Positions 62,954 through 64,000 of a DNA stretch of 64,000 bases are shown in pieces (position 1 is the stretch's first letter; each line of letters begins with the position of its first letter). A model generated the notes under the pieces. That model had not been told where the DNA came from, did not search any database, and saw nothing but the letters and a program-made list of their open reading frames with translations. The stretch is from Sporomusa sp. KB1 (lineage in GTDB: Bacteria > Bacillota > Negativicutes > Sporomusales > Sporomusaceae). Both the position numbers and the translations under genes were made by a program. The stretch spans positions 201,552 to 265,551 of the forward strand of contig NZ_VLKC01000002.1 of the NCBI RefSeq assembly GCF_007830295.1, given 5' to 3'.

Positions 62954-63973
62954 CTACCTTGTACGAATGTCAACGACCGCAGACATTCCCGCTTTTAATT
63001 CAACATTACTATTATCAATAACCCTAACTTTGACAGTGATGCGCTGGGTTACTTTGGTAAAGTTCCCGCTGGCGTTGTCTGACGGTAAAAGGGCAAATTG
63101 TGAACCGGTAGCCGCACCAACTTCGGCAACTTCCCCTTTAAAACTTTTACCAGGATAAGCATCTATTTTGAAATCAACACACTGACCTACCTGGACTTTG
63201 CCAATATCGGTTTCCTCAATATTGACTTCTACCCAGGCATCCGCAGGATTGGTAATGCTAAATAAGGTTTGTCCCACCGAAACCATTTCGCCAGGGTCAA
63301 CGGGAGCTTTGGCTACAGTACCGGCAATCGGCGCTTTGATGACTGAGTTATCCAGCTGCAACTCAGCATTTTTAAGAGCAGCAGCCGCCTGCGCTACTTG
63401 AGCCTCGGCAAATTGGCGATCTTGCTCTGTTGCACCTTCGTTTACCAGACTAAATCCCTGCGCCGCTGCATCATATTGGGCCTGAGCCACCTTTAATCCC
63501 GTTTGCGCTGTGTCCCGTTGCTGCGCTGACATACCACCGCTTTCATATAAGCTTTCGACTCGCTCATAGTTCTTGCGGGCATTATCAAGATTAGCGGCCG
63601 CTTGTTCAACAGTTGCCTCAGACTGAGCTACTTGCTGAGGCCTGTTTCCTGCCTGTAGTGACGCTAACTTGGCTTGAGCTGACACTAAATTAGCCTGAGC
63701 TTGTTCAACCTGAATTTTAAGTGCAGCACTATCCATCTTGGCAATAACTTGCCCTGACTCAACATGCTCGCCTTCTTTTACAAGCAGTTCTTCTACTTGT
63801 CCGGGGACCTTAGTACTTACGTTAACTATATTGTTTTTCACTCTGGCGTCATCAGTGGATACTTTCCCGCTAGAGGATATCCACCACCAGCCGCTGGCAA
63901 TAAGAAGCAACGCAACTACTGCACCGCCAATTGTTACAGCTTTGCGGTTTTTAAATATCTTTAGCTTACTCAT
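62954..63973 (-). CDS. emrA: EmrA/HlyD-family membrane fusion protein
   Basis: The product has 339 residues: one N-terminal membrane helix (about 14-31), a biotinyl-lipoyl half-motif (VPGQVEELLVKEGEHVESGQVIAK), an Ala/Gln-rich coiled-coil hairpin (about 75-200), the second lipoyl half (VIKAPIAGTVAKAPVDPGEMVS) and a beta-barrel domain ending in LKAGMSAVVDIRT. It bridges the inner-membrane permease and the TolC-like duct. It ends in TAG, and the permease frame continues in phase after it. It is the first gene of the operon inside this window. Confidence 0.92.
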   Translation of the reverse strand: MSKLKIFKNRKAVTIGGAVVALLLIASGWWWISSSGKVSTDDARVKNNIVNVSTKVPGQVEELLVKEGEHVESGQVIAKMDSAALKIQVEQAQANLVSAQAKLASLQAGNRPQQVAQSEATVEQAAANLDNARKNYERVESLYESGGMSAQQRDTAQTGLKVAQAQYDAAAQGFSLVNEGATEQDRQFAEAQVAQAAAALKNAELQLDNSVIKAPIAGTVAKAPVDPGEMVSVGQTLFSITNPADAWVEVNIEETDIGKVQVGQCVDFKIDAYPGKSFKGEVAEVGAATGSQFALLPSDNASGNFTKVTQRITVKVRVIDNSNVELKAGMSAVVDIRTR

Positions 63974-64000
63974 AATCTCCTCATCCCTCTAAATTATTCT

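Noticed and set aside
62950..62960. emrA ends in TAG and the emrB frame continues in phase, so pyrrolysine read-through could give an EmrA-EmrB fusion.
   Set aside because: EmrA ends in the periplasm while the EmrB N-terminus must be cytoplasmic, so a fusion makes no topological sense; both proteins have normal lengths.

Overview
The window looks like the chromosome of a spore-forming, Gram-negative-type Firmicute (Negativicutes, most likely Sporomusa or a close relative; this is an inference). The main clues are outer-membrane functions (TolC-type channel, EmrA/EmrB pump, GT9 heptosyltransferase-like enzyme), a small acid-soluble spore protein of the SspP type, corrinoid-dependent methyltransferases of acetogenic metabolism, a complete bacterial pyrrolysine (Pyl) system, and strong use of sigma-54 promoters with enhancer-binding proteins.

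Layout. 0-4.4 kb: 5' end of a Tat-exported molybdopterin oxidoreductase behind a sigma-54 promoter, an AcoR-like activator and an AEC transporter. 4.5-9.9 kb: orphan KdpDE two-component system followed by a KimA-type K+ importer with a KdpE-like box in front of it; no kdpFABC is visible. 10-16.3 kb: a co-oriented sugar-acid or keto-acid catabolic cluster (DUF1537 kinase, BKACE enzyme, class II aldolase, GntR/FadR regulator, GlcG-like protein, BASS transporter, Asp/Glu racemase family). 16.8-21.2 kb: two glycosyltransferases and a two-component system. 21.5-25.5 kb: a probable arsenic methylation/efflux cluster (COG0523 GTPase, aquaglyceroporin, ArsM) and a DUF5714 protein. 25.6-30.1 kb: MoaE-like protein, SspP, M20 amidohydrolase, APC permease, truncated polysaccharide deacetylase.

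30.1-48.7 kb is the heart of the window: a methylated-amine/betaine demethylation island. It holds pylT-pylSc-pylB-pylC-pylD-pylSn, two tandem mttB genes each with an in-frame amber codon that should encode pyrrolysine, their corrinoid protein mttC, a non-Pyl MttB homologue with its own corrinoid protein, a methyltransferase (MtgA-like), two paralogous EamA transporters and two sigma-54 activators. Good -24/-12 promoters lie before pylT, before mttC and before the non-Pyl mttB homologue, so genetic-code expansion is probably switched on together with its client enzymes. Remnants of a second pylSn and a second mtgA show that part of the island was duplicated and then decayed; one edge cuts a polysaccharide deacetylase gene. 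A corrinoid-reductive-activator-like ASKHA protein at 50.2-51.8 kb probably serves these methyltransferases.

48.7-60 kb is a patchwork of decayed mobile elements and gene fragments (IS200-type/RAYT, IS1182-like and IS110-like pieces; metallophosphatase, S41 peptidase and PEP-synthase-like stubs) around a large secreted repeat protein with a MarR regulator and an MFS transporter gene interrupted by an amber codon. 60-64 kb carries an EmrA-EmrB-TolC-type multidrug efflux operon ending in a strong terminator.
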